From Undaria pinnatifida (Eukaryota > Sar > Phaeophyceae > Laminariales > Alariaceae): 64,000 bases of DNA. The stretch is taken from assembly GCA_012845835.1 (NCBI GenBank), contig JABAKD010000023.1, forward strand, positions 12,895,851 to 12,959,850, in the 5' to 3' direction. The notes below the pieces were generated by a model, which was given only the letters and a program-made list of their open reading frames with translations, did no database searches and was not told the DNA's origin. Of this stretch, positions 42,235 through 53,341 are shown in pieces. Within the stretch, counting starts at the first letter, position 1, and every line of letters begins with the position of its first letter. The translations under genes were made by a program, and so were the position numbers.

Positions 42235-42924
42235 CCTGTCTTAACCTCCTGAACGTAGTAATCTCAGAAGAAAATAATGATTTGTGCACCTGCGCGATAA
42301 TCTCCGCGCAGTTCGAACAAAAATATCAACACTCGAGGTGTTGGTATGTAAGCCGGCGTACCAGTTTGTCTACTGGTGATAGTGCGAAAAAGGACCTCCC
42401 GACTTTACAGGTGCACCTTCTGCCGTAGGGGCACGGACATTCTGTTGTCATGACATGTGTATCGCAGACGTACCTGGCGTAGACGTTGTGTATTCACCGC
42501 CAACTCAACGATGAAAATGAACGATGGACTATTCGCAGGGATCAAACGAACACGGCCATTGAATGGGTGTTGCATCTTAGCACGGGCCACGATGGAGAGA
42601 GGTGCGCCAAATAATTTGTGGGTCCTCGCGAGAGGAGGTCTACAGTTCGCTCACAAAACGGATTTATCGTAAACGGGGCATGCTACCTAATAAACAGCCG
42701 TATGTGTTGGGAATATGTTTATAGCAGTGCACGTAACAAAGGAAGAATGGCATCTTGGCGACTTTGGGCTAGTGTGTCCCGCTACCCAAGAAGGAAATAC
42801 GTAAATACGTTGAGCACTGGTTTGATCGTAGCACGCGTATAGCGTGTGACTCCTCGGCCTCCCCAGCTAACTCCATACCAAGGCCTTCCTTTTATCGTGC
42901 TGGTGTCTTTGGTGGCTTGAGCAG

Positions 42925-43092
42925 AACGGAACAGAGTTTGACGACCGTTTGAACGCCGCCGCTGTAGGCGAGGACGGATCGATCGTCTTCGCCGGGTGGT
43001 CGGAGGGAGACTGGGGCAGTGTCAACTTCGGCTCGTCTGACTTCGTTGCAGTCAAGTTGGATTCCAACGGGAAGGAACTGTGGAGGTGGCAG
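42925..43092 (+). CDS. Exon: propeller blade 4
   Basis: The exon is 168 nt, acceptor TTGAGCAG, donor CAG|GTAGGA, phase 0. The peptide starts NGTEFDDRLNAAAVGEDGSI and has VFAGWSEGDWGSVNFG, DFVAVKLDSNGKELW and WRWQ. It is close to the blade consensus. Confidence 0.9.
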
Positions 43093-45224
43093 GTAGGATT
43101 GCCTGCCAGCTACACTCGTGAACATCCAATGCAACAACTTCCCGTTTGTTACGGGAGCTTGTTGTCAGGTCGATATCGAAGGTCCATAAGGGCTGATGGA
43201 TAGCTGGTGTTGCGGTCCGATGCATTGGTGCGCATACGCCATCGTCAGACCTGCATTTCGTGAACCAGCAGCCCACTCGCACGTCGTTCGTGTTCTTCGG
43301 CTTCATTTGTATAACATATTGCCGTAGCGAACGGCATTAAATGATTTTTGCCGAGAGCGACTACTCGTATATGTACTGGCCCCCTGCCCGCAATACGAAA
43401 CCTAAATCTTTAGGTCAGCTTCTGGGTTCAACCTTTGTCAATTTTTGATGTTTCTCCATCATGACATCGGGGACAGCCATTGGTTGGTAGTTGTCTGTAG
43501 GTAGTCTGTCTGTCGGTAGTTTGTGCATCTAGTGCTGCCGATGCTGCCTGTTATCTGCAATCCACGACCGTATCTGACACTCTTCTTAATGGCGGTATTT
43601 ATAGTGACAAGTGTGGAAACGTCGATGGCGTACACTCTGCTGGAAAGGAAGGAGTGATTATCGAGCGACTTTCGAGATCTCGTTATGACAGTTAACACCA
43701 ATAATATCAATGTAGCTGCTGCTGCTGCCGGGGCTCATAGGCGCCGGCCTATCTCAATGGACCGAGAAAGGCAGTCATATCGGCTGTAACGACGGCGTGC
43801 TTTTCGTGTTGAAGAAGGGGCGACAGAAGCCTCTCGTACGACTTACATCAACGACATCACCATGTATGAACGTGATATATCTAGGTAGGTAAATATTATA
43901 TAAAAAGACGTTCAGGCGGGGCGTTGTAGTTGAGCTTTCGGGTGCTCGTTTTTGTGGCATTTCGGGCGTTCCTCGCTAACGCAGAGACAGTAATGTCGGT
44001 GTGAAGAGACAAGGACAAGACATAGGGAGAGGATGCTTCTTTAGCACTTACCACTTTTCGTTTGGCATCCGCCCCTTGCACCGAAAACAAATACCAGGTA
44101 CAAATTTGTATGTCAGGGGTCGGAGAAAACAGTAACCTATTGCCTAATAAAACCTAGTTGGAAACAACCTCTGTTTAGTGCACGTCCGAGAACGATACAC
44201 GGGGGCAGGCGCAAATTGTCAAATGTTTGCCTTTGATGTTTCGATCAGGTAAGACGACTCGAGCGAATGCTACAATGTTTTCACGAACGGTATCACACTG
44301 CTCTTACTATCTCACAGGTCGCCTCGTCTACAAAGGGAGTGGGGTGGGTCGATTCTTACGTGTCGTGTCCTGGCTGGCTCCTCTGTTAGTCTTATCGGAA
44401 ATGTTCAGTTGTACCTGGCCAGTCCGCCCACGGTAGCGGCTGCGTTGTATCTCGAACGAGTGATCATTTTTTTTTTGTTTTCAGTGTCTTGAGCTTTCGC
44501 GCTGCTTTGACTCAGGGATCTGAGTCCGACATGGGGTTGTTAGCTACGATGTGCCAAGAAAATAGTGTAACGATACGTTTTGCGAGAGTGAAAAATTGTG
44601 GTTCATACTCGGAAGTGACATAGATAGGGTGATTTGAATCTCCTCTACCGTAGCCTTGAACAGCACGTCGTAAGCACCACCGACGCCACCCTCGGTTGCA
44701 TAGGTCGCGGCCATTGGTTGCGATGCAAGACGTTTTGATCGTAAAAGTATTGTTTCTCACGCCCTTGCACTAAAGTAAAAGCCGAAAACGCCTCAGAAAG
44801 GCTGTTGAGCGCTCAGGGATCACCATCAACGGTGTCCTGTTTGACTATACATACCATACGGTGCCGCTGTTCTGTTGGACGACCGATGACTTGAAAACAT
44901 ATTATTCGAAGGTACTTTTGTTGTTCTGCCGTTTCGAGGCCCCAGATTGCAACAACACTGAAAGCAAAGAAAGATCTCTTGCCCCATTGGGCTGTTAGTG
45001 GACACGGTTTTGGCCAACAACAAATAGTCGGTTGCCCTCTCGATGAGTCGATTTTCGAATGAGTTAGGTGTCCTAAAGTGTGTGTGCTGAACGTTTGTTG
45101 AATGCCTCACACATGTTCGGCTGGGGAATCGCTGCGGATGTGGTCATGTCGCGACGAAATACGGTTTCCGCTTTCTGGACATCATTCAGGTGGCGTGCAG
45201 CTAGCCCTTGGACCCAGGGATATA

Positions 45225-46195
45225 TTATAAAGATATAAACACACTGCAGCTGTGGGATCGAAGGTTTTGTCGAAACTCATCTTTGCAAGCTGTGTGTGAT
45301 ACTCCAATCGCGCGTAGTACTGGGTGTGTGTCCTCATTAAGGATAAAGGTCAGCGACTCCCCTTGGAATTACCGTGTAGCTATCAGGGTCAATAGGGTGA
45401 AGTTAGTCAGTCTGTGCGCGCGGAAACTATAAAACCCGTTTCTGAGGGGGATAAAATCTGACAGCTGTGGAAGGAAATGCATCAGTTTATCAAGTGAATC
45501 GTGTAAATCGAATAACCGGTGAGGGGGCGGGCGGAGGTTTTATGGACGTGGGGGGCTGGGTTTGAAAAAGAGGGAGCGGGAGGAAGGACGGGAGAGGGGG
45601 AAACGGGCGGGGCAATTAAATCTGTGCGCGGAAACTATATATCCTTTAAGGGAGCAAATCTGACAGTTGTTGAAGAAATGCATCAGTTTATCATGTATAT
45701 CCTGTTGGTCATACAATCAATGAGGAGAAGGCGGAGTGTTCGACGGGGTGGTGGTAGGGGGGGGGGGGGTTCCAACAGCCTTATGTCGCATAGATATAGG
45801 GGTTTGATATACGCGTGGTGCTAGGTCTAGGCGATGGTGCGGGTGGTGGAGAAGGAGGGGGCGTTGGGGGGGGGAGGGGGGGTGGAATGAAATGAAGCAG
45901 CGGCATGGATGGCTCTAGAAAGATGATGAGGTGATATCAAGTGCGTGGCGGTGTTTATTACTTCATAAGATTTGGACGTTAGCTGGGGCGTTGGGGCAAG
46001 AGGGAGCGGGCAAAAAGGGGGGGGGGTGGCGTGGGGGGGAAGGGGGGAGTTTGTTTTTATCAGGTTTAGGTCGCATATATTGTATTGGCTTGCTATACAC
46101 GTGGCGTCACGTCTAGGCGATGATGCGGGCGGTGGGGAGGGCGCGGACGTTGGGGAGGGGGGTGAATTAAATTGACGTCATGGATGGCTACATAT
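45225..46195 (+). repeat. Foldback-like arm, long G-rich version
   Basis: This is the best copy for block order: terminal block (CTGCAGCTGTGGGATCGAAG onward, 45245-45520), a GGAAACTATA block, the CGCATAGATATAGGGG block, the CATGGATGGCTC block and a repeat of the last two. Blocks are separated by G runs of 7-12. The reverse of the same order is at 48720-49765. Confidence 0.75.
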
Positions 46196-46739
46196 GTATG
46201 TGATTCAGATATCGAGTTGTTTTCAAGCAAAACTTAAAAATCGGCAAACGAAATTAATCTCAAACCACCAAGCCAACACACCCAATTTTCCTTGGACAGT
46301 AGACGTTGCCGTCGTCTAAGGTTTCGATCTTAGTGGTGGTATCCGCCCGACTCACGGCGAAGTAGAGTTGCGTTTGCAGGTGCACGCACAGCACCAATTG
46401 ACGTCGTGAACATAATTTAAACGTAATACTCGTGCACTCCAAGTGTGGCCAACCGCTCGAGAACACCAAGCTGAACGGCATACATGTTTCCTTCCCGTAC
46501 GTTTGATGATAGTCACCAAATACCGTCACAGGTACGTGGACAGGGAGCATTAATGCGTACATTGTTCCACAGAAAATTGGTGAATGTCGGCTGAGCAATG
46601 TCGTTGTCGGGGATATCTGTGCTATTAAAGGCGAAAAACAGACCGCGGCTACGTTAGGGGCGGGTCACCGCGTTTTTTGGCGCAGCGTAGGTAACCACTC
46701 TACGCATGTTTCATACCGCTACGGATAAGGCTAGAGGAA

Positions 46740-47590
46740 CAAGGGAATCTCTCACGAGAGTGACTGCTGGCTGTTGCAAAAAAAAGATTGTCAAATGACA
46801 CTGACACCGCCTTACCGCAGCCTCGCTAAAACATTGCACCACTTGGAGTACAGAGGCGGCAGCAGCTGGCAAAGATGAGGATTGTTTTTCGCGTGGCTAC
46901 TTGGTAATCGTCGGTTGGGCATTAAATACTTTCATTATTCTATCCGTCCCCGCTGTATTGCGGAAGGAATTGTCTGACGATTTGTGTGGCCTGCACGCAA
47001 TGATGTGTTGATTAACTCTCGACAGTTACGTTTCACTCGAGTTTGCACTGAAAAACGGCGTGGAATGGGCACAGGCTGCAGAAACAGTGTTACCTTTGGG
47101 GGCTTGATTTGCAGTAGCTCGCGATTACTCGCGTGATTGAGCCCACTGTTATTTTTGTAGTCTTAACCTTTCATGATGTTTCACCAGACGATATGAACCC
47201 TTCATGAAATGGTAAGCTATTTTTAATGTATTCGTAGGCTATTGGTAAGCTATTGGTAAGCTATTGGTAAGCTATTGGTATGCCATTGGTAAGCTATTCG
47301 TAAGCTGTTGGTAAGCTATTGGTAAGCTATTGGTAAGCTATTGGTAAGCTATTGGTATGCTATTGGTACTGTATTGGTAAGCTATTGGAAAGCTATTGGT
47401 AAGCTATTGGTAAGCTATTGGTCAGCTATTGGTACTGTATTGGTAAGCTATTGGTAAGCTATTGCTAAGCTATTGGTAAGCTTTTGGTACTGTATTGGTA
47501 AGCTATTGGTACTGTATTGGTAAGCTGCCCTGCCCTGAAGAAGTCGCATAAAGGTCTTTCGATCCGTGAGGTGCAGCGTCACTCGCACGA
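46740..47590. mobile_element. Possible family B element with internal minisatellite
   Basis: TCTCACGAGAGTGACTGCTGG (46750) and TGCAGCGTCACTCGCACGATCG (47572) resemble the inverted ends of family B, with the 11-bp array between them. The length is several times that of other copies. Weak support. Confidence 0.25.
47231..47526. repeat. 11-bp minisatellite ATTGGTAAGCT
   Basis: About 27 copies of the 11-mer, with a recurrent variant ATTGGTACTGT interspersed in the right half. The variants indicate higher-order duplication. Confidence 0.95.
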
Positions 47591-47755
47591 TCGACGAAAG
47601 CCCCGACTGCATACCTACCGCATACCTACAATCGGAATGCAGATGTATATATCAGTAGATCAGACAACGGACATATATGAGCCCGTTTATCATCCAAACA
47701 AAGTGCTCCATGACGACCAAAATCGAGACGACCTTCTATCTTAACCACGCCGGTC

Positions 47756-48054
47756 GCCCCGGTGGCGCATCAGGTTATCCTCGAGCTTAGTATAGGTCAG
47801 TTCCGTGATTTCGAGCCCCGCCGAGTGCATACTCGTATAAATTCGTTGGGACTTTTTCTTGTGCACAAATTGACTTTGTGAAAGCGTGAGAGCGTGAGTT
47901 GGCAACACTCGATGAAAAATCGACGAGCAGTGGGATTGCTGAACTTTACGCGCGATATAAATTGAGGGCTGGAATCGGAGGGGAGAAGGGACGACACCTG
48001 TGACCACGGCGTGTTCAGAAGCTGGAAAGCAAACGTGTGACAAAAAAAAAAAAA
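47756..48054 (+). mobile_element. SINE-A, full length
   Basis: A tRNA-like head starts GCCCCGGTGGCGCATCAGG with an A box at 47763-47774 and a B-box-like GATTTCGAGCC at 47807-47817. A non-tRNA body follows, ending in 13 A at 48042-48054. Length is 299 bp. Pol III promoter boxes plus poly(A) end define a SINE; mobilisation by a LINE is inference. It lies 276 bp upstream of blade exon 5. Confidence 0.8.
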
Positions 48055-48329
48055 TTATCCGCATAAAGTGAGGAAACATCATACAAATACTTGAGAAACA
48101 TTAGTACATGTACCTGCCATGGAATGGTGAGCTACTGTCTCTAAAGAATGAGTTTGGTTTGCAGACTGCCCGATGTAATATGCAACCTCCGTTTGAGGAA
48201 ACAAACGGTGAGCGTACCGTAATTAACGCCACAACCGTCCACTACTACGCGTATATACAGGCCATGTACAATCGATTGGGTTTACTTCCAAACACGTATT
48301 TTTCTTTGGTTTCACCGCGTGTCTCACAG

Positions 48330-48497
48330 AACGGAACAGATGACCAAGACGAAATCAGGGCCATATTATTGGGAGACGACGGATCCGTGGTGCTGGCAGG
48401 ATACACCCATGGAAATTGGAGTGGTCTGAACGCTGGTGAAGCGGATTTCGCTGCGTGCAAGCTGGACGCCGACGGCCGTGAGGTCTGGCGGTGGCAG
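48330..48497 (+). CDS. Exon: propeller blade 5
   Basis: The exon is 168 nt, acceptor TCTCACAG, donor CAG|GTGACC, phase 0. It starts NGTDDQDEIRAILLGDDGSV and has VLAGYTHGNWSGLNAG, DFAACKLDADG and WRWQ. This is the cleanest match to an SBBP-like blade. It lies between two foldback-like arms in inverse orientation. Confidence 0.9.
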
Positions 48498-48719
48498 GTG
48501 ACCGTTCCCGACAAGATACACCCCCACATGCGGTTAACTACATCAGCAGTACGGTGGGGGTACTCCGATATCACCCTGTGACAAGCCGAACAAGGCGATC
48601 ATTGCTCTCATGTGTCACCTGGGAAATATATGGCTGTTACTATGCCGAGATAAGGCGATTTGACCGCTCTTCCTATGTCCCGACTGGCATTATATTTGAC
48701 GCTCTGGGTACTATTCTCG

Positions 48720-49765
48720 ATTATGTATGATATCCTCCTCCTTCCCCACCACCCGCACTATCGCCTAGACCTGGTACCACGCGTATATCAAACCCCTACA
48801 TCTGGGCGACCTAAAGATGTTGGTGTAACTAACCCTTTCTGCACCCCCCCCTTCGCCCCCCCCCCCCTCACCCCCACCCCCCCTCTTCCACCCTCTCGAA
48901 CACCCTGCCCTCTCCTCACTGGTTGTACGACTTACAGGATAGGATTTATAGTTTCCACGCATAGATTGAGCTGCCCCGCCCGTCCCCCCCCCGTCAAACC
49001 CAGGCCCCTACGTTCTAAAACCTCCTCTCTCCCCTCACTGCCCTTTTGTTCAAACGCCCCATCTACAATCGAGATCGGCCAGAGTAATAAACACTTCTAT
49101 GCAATTGATATCACGTCAGTATTTAACTAGCCATCCATCCATGACATAACTTTCATTCTGCACCCCCCCCCCGCCCCCTTCTTCCCCACCACCCGCACCA
49201 TCGCCTAGACCTAGTACCACGCGTATAGCAAACCCCTACATCTATGCGACCTAAAGAAGATGGTGTAACAAACCCTTTCTGCACCGCCCTCTTCGCCCCC
49301 CTTCCCCCACCCCCTCGAACGCTCCGCCCTCTCCCCACTGGTTGCACGACTTACAGGATAGTATTTATATTTTTCACCCACAGATTGAGCTGCCCTGCCC
49401 GTCCCTCCCCGCCCTTCTTGATCAAACCCAGGCCCCCACTTCCTTGAAAACTCCTCCTTCCCCTCGCCGGATATTTGACTTACAGGACTCACTTGATAAC
49501 TTGACGCATTTCCCCACGTCTGTCATATTTTGTCCCCCTCAAAAACGGGTTTTATAGTTTCCGTGTCTCCGCGCACTGACTGACTAACATCACCCTGTTT
49601 TGACCCTGATAGCTACACTGAAGTTGCAAGGGGATTAGCCGACTTATATCCTTAATGAGGACACACAGCCCGTAATACGCGCGATCGGAGTATCACACAC
49701 AGCTTGCAAATATGAGTTTCGACAAAATCCTCGATCTCACAGCTGGAGTGTATTTTACTTTACAT
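48720..49765 (-). repeat. Foldback-like arm, long C-rich version
   Basis: It is an inverted counterpart of 45225-46195: C-run blocks with CACCACCCGCACNATCGCCT, ACCACGCGTATA, a second round of the same at 49180-49300, then GATTTTGTCC-like, TAGTTTCCG, and the terminal GATCTCACAGCTGGAGTGTA. Sub-blocks are duplicated inside the arm. Confidence 0.75.
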
Positions 49766-50094
49766 TATACGATTTTTTATCCATCGCGTTTGTTATCCCT
49801 GCACTACCCCCGGCATTCCTCCCAGTAGTAGAATGACTCAGATCAGGGGTCACAGAGCAGGCCTTCCTGCCCCCTCCCCACTGCGGTACATTCCTTACGC
49901 AAATCGAGAGAATAATATTTCAGCATTTGGTTTCCCTCGTCGATTCTCGTCGAATTGTACCTACTCACGCCGCTATTACAGGCGTTCTTAGAATTTACGG
50001 CTATAAATCAGTACTGGTTTAGCGCAACAGCCACGGCTGAAACTCAAACACGACTTCCCCCTGTTCGGCATCAATGGCTTCAACTTCCGCACAG

Positions 50095-50262
50095 AATGGT
50101 ACACCATCCGCAGACGAGTTCTACGGCGTACTGGAAGGCCATGACGAGTCGATCGTCTTCACTGGGTTCACCGCAGGGTTGTGGAGTGTCACCAGCAATG
50201 GTCTACGTGACATGGCTGCCATATCGGTGAATGCAAATGCGACCGAGCTATGGCGCTGGCAG
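50095..50262 (+). CDS. Exon: propeller blade 6
   Basis: The exon is 168 nt, acceptor TTCCGCACAG, donor CAG|GTGATT, phase 0. It starts NGTPSADEFYGVLEGHDESI and has VFTGFTAGLWSV, a diverged RDMAAISVNANAT and WRWQ. The usual KLD is replaced by SVN, so this blade is more diverged. Confidence 0.85.
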
Positions 50263-50456
50263 GTGATTCAACACACCTTCACATCTGGCCTGGTTGTTCA
50301 TGGTTGGTACGATAATGGACCCGAAAAAAAAAAAATTATAATATTTCGCTTCTCTGTCCAATGGACACCATTGTATGCTCTTCACCCAATCGGTGCAACG
50401 CGTACCGAGACAAATAATATTTTCCCTGCTGACGTCTGCTTGTTTCGACCGAACAG

Positions 50457-51668
50457 AACGGAACGTCTGGCTCCGACCTTGGGCGAACCGGCGCGGCAAG
50501 TGTGACAAAGACCCAGATTGTCGTAGCTGGGTCGACGACTGGGTCGCTGACCATGGAAAACGCTGGTGGAAACGACGTGGCTGCATTTTTTCTGGATGTG
50601 GGCCCCTCAGCGAGCGCATAATCAGCTTTGACGCCTAAAGAGACGCCAGAACCCCCTCCTTCTCCGTCACTTACCCCAACATCATTCGGCGGAACGACCC
50701 AACAGCCTGAACAAGTTCCAGCGATGGCATCACCCACGGACAGTGCAAACAGGCCGTGGGTGACACCCACTCCTTCACAGGCAATGACTCCATACCAGAA
50801 TCATCCCGGTGCTCGGCCAGAAGCCACGACAGCACCGTCGACAAGTACGGACGTACCCTTCTCGAGAGAGACACGTTCACCGGGCGGGGTGGACACCGAC
50901 GCGTCGTTGAAGACCTCGACGATAGTTGCGGTAGTTTGCAGTGCTTTTTTCTTGGTTGGGGTATGTGGAGCCGGACTGGTTTATCGTCGACGAGCCCGTA
51001 AACGTGGAGACCCCGCCACGTTGAACGCTGGGCATCTCGGCCACCAAGCTGATGAGACGTGTTCTACTGCCGTTGCTCGTTCTGGTGGTGCGATGTTCAC
51101 ACAACCCAAAGCTTTACCAATACGTAACAAGCGGTGGCCGTCGCCTCCTTGCCTTGAGAAAAGATCCGCGACAGAGGATACCGGAAATACTTTGATAGTA
51201 AACCCAACCAACGAGACCACCAACAGCAAGAGAACCGTAGGAGGCATTTCCCTCGACCCGGCCGTCGGACATCAAGACGAAATTGGGAATTTCGTGGACA
51301 AAGGGAGCGCGGATGGTCACCCCTATTCGGTCGCACCCTCAACAAAATGGCCGGCCGAATGCTTACCAAGTCACGACAGACACGTTGTTGACGATATGCC
51401 AGATTCGGGAGAACGCGAATCCGCGGACATCGGTGATGATCGAAAGCCGAGTTTTGCTATTGGTGTTGCTCCCGCGGTACTGGGAGTAGCGCAGGAACTT
51501 GCACGGATGTCGCAGATGCCTGGAGTCACCGAGGTTGCCGGATTAGTGATAGTCCTCATGAATCTAGTGATGGACAGCTCTGAGGTTGTTAGGGATGCTG
51601 ACAGCATGGTGAAGCGATGCCGCTCGGTTCTGGGTTTGCTTCAGCGCGCAGATGGCGTGCTTCAACAG
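50457..51668 (+). CDS. Exon: blade 7, stalk, transmembrane helix, first bundle helices; in-frame TAA
   Basis: The exon is 1212 nt (404 codons), acceptor GACCGAACAG, donor CAG|GTAAGT, phase 0. It starts NGTSGSD, continues as a diverged seventh blade (IVVAGSTTGS, NDVAAFFLDV), then a Pro/Thr/Ser-rich stalk. A hydrophobic segment of about 22 residues (STIVAVVCSAFFLVGVCGAG) at about 50918-50987 is followed by RRRARKR, giving an inside C-terminus. A polar cytoplasmic linker leads to a helical segment (VLGVAQELARMSQMPGVTEV onward). TAA at 50619-50621 interrupts the frame between blade and stalk. A GT at 50598 and AG at 50641-50642 would excise 45 nt containing it and keep the frame. Otherwise this is a nonsense mutation. 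Confidence 0.8.
50619..50621 (+). other. In-frame stop codon (TAA) inside the receptor exon
   Basis: The frame is open from 50457 to 51881 except for this codon. Gag-Pol at 16553 ends on TAA, so reassignment of TAA in this genome is not suggested. Confidence 0.8.
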
Positions 51669-53149
51669 GTAAGTTGTGCGGAATCATGCGTCGTCCGCAT
51701 TATCGCAGGGTTTCCAAGGGAATTCAGAAGGGCCAGCCATCAGAACTCGATGTGCTACGTGTGTATCTGTGACCCGATTTGTGTGAAATTAGTAAAGCAG
51801 TTGAAAATAGGTAGCTGCAAAAAAAGCATATTTTGTGCGAGACAAGCCCTCAAACGCGAACAAACACTAGACTGTATGTAGTCGACGATAGATTGACACG
51901 TTTTGTACCTCTGTTACCGCAGGTTCCGTTTTTGTGTGTGCATCCAATGTGGTTGGTAGTCTCAATATACTTTTCAACCTGTACTAATGTGGGGTAATGG
52001 AAAGCAAGGAGTTATATATGCCGGTCGTGTTGATCAGAAAGGGTAATTCCCGAGAGCACATGAGTAAGATTGTTTGTGGTCCCCGGTTCACGCACGAGCT
52101 AAAGTTCTTGTTACCTCTGGTCCTCCGAAAGTCCGTTCTTAACGCCCTGCGGGGCGTGGCGCTTGCGCTGTCTCCGTTTCAGGGTTCTAACAGTAGATGA
52201 CGATCGGTACTCATCCTCTGACTGAAAATGCAACTCCCTACAGTAGTAGACGAAGAGGAACTCTCGAGATACGATAGTGTCAGCACATTCTGCGCAAACC
52301 AATTTCTCGCTCACGGGGCGACTCCGATGCGTCGTTGCTCCATGTCGGTTTTCCCCTTTTTGTTTCATGTGACGCGATGTCACGTGTTATTGACGGGTGT
52401 GCTTGGCTAATGCGCTTGGTTAATGCACTTGGTTCGTGAATCATGTTGTCAGTTGGTAGACGACGTAAGGATATCGTCAACCAGGTATCGTCAGACGCAA
52501 CAGCATCGCGACCCTGTCGTAGTCACGAGGAAGTAATTCAGCAAAGCAAGCAAACTATCCGCCCCCTGGATGAACGTGTAGTACCAGAAAGGTAGGTGTC
52601 ATCCTTGAATATTGTTCATTGAATTCACTAGACTTCAGTATAAACGCGTGCCACGATAGAGGTGCACCACGATTTTTCTGCGATTTTTACTCAACTTTGG
52701 AGATGATAACCTCTTCCAAAAACCAATAAGGAGACAACCAAATGTGCTACCGTGTCGATGAAAAATCATATGTCCTAGGTACACGACGGGAATCATGAAC
52801 AACAGTAACCTATTTCCGACGATTCTGCCCAGGTTAAGGTTAAGGTCCCCGTCGTTCAGAAATCATTTCAGACGAAAAGTGTTGCCTCTCTCGTATCACG
52901 CGTGATCTTGAACCTTACCTGGGGTCAAACACATCATATGGCTATTGGATACTTGGTGACCATGTCCAAAGTACCGTTGGCCGACACCGTTTTTGTGGAC
53001 CATTGCCGAATACAAGGAAGGGAAGGTGTACTCTTGTTTCCGCTGTCATATGTTGTCAACTGTGTTCAGAGGAAACGAGGCAAGTACGCTTCATCTTTGA
53101 AATGTACGTCTGTTTAATTGATATTTTCTCCTTCTTGTGACTAACCTAG
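51669..53149 (+). other. Intron 7, with a family A element
   Basis: GTAAGT donor and CTAACCTAG acceptor. It contains the small TIR element at 52644-52903. Nothing else recognised. Confidence 0.5.
52644..52903. mobile_element. Small TIR element, family A
   Basis: The ends ACGCGTGCCACGATAGAGG and CCTCTCTCGTATCACGCGT are inverted repeats. Landmarks CCGACGATTCTGCCCAGG and TACACGACGGGAATCATGAA recur at 56594-56798. About 260 bp, no ORF: a MITE-like element. Confidence 0.65.
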
Positions 53150-53341
53150 GTCGAACCCACCAACGATGCAGCGCATTGTGTGCTAGTCGAGGATGTGCGC
53201 GATTCCGTTGCCGACCTGGTGCCGATCATCAAGACGTACCAGAGCAAGGGACGGCTCTCCCAGATCATGATGTCGACTTTATTCAAACGCCGGCAGGAAG
53301 AGGCGGAAGCGGTCATTGAAGCGGCGGTTGCTCGTTTACAA
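53150..53341 (+). CDS. Exon: helical bundle, middle part
   Basis: The exon is 192 nt (64 codons), acceptor ACCTAG, donor CAA|GTGAGC, phase 0. The peptide is all-helix in character: LVEDVRDSVADLVPIIKTYQ, then STLFKRRQEEAEAVIEAAVA. With the end of exon 7 and the next exon it forms an amphipathic bundle ahead of the kinase. The arrangement recalls the N-terminal bundle of MLKL (HeLo-like), but that is inference from pattern, not a demonstrated match. Confidence 0.8.

Larger units (their letters stand above)
43093..48329 (+). other. Intron 4 (5.2 kb), mostly repeats
   Basis: No further blade exon was found. It holds a G-rich foldback-like arm (45225-46195), an 11-bp minisatellite (47231-47526) probably within a family-B-like element, and a full SINE-A. 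The 43100-45220 stretch has only short ORFs without motifs. Confidence 0.45.

Noticed and set aside
47231-47526. CRISPR array
   Set aside because: The 11-bp units are contiguous without unique spacers, in a eukaryotic intron.
47756-47830. Functional tRNA gene
   Set aside because: A and B boxes are present, but the sequence continues into a 299-bp element with a poly(A) end. Copies at 2847, 3644 and 5363 show it is a SINE head.
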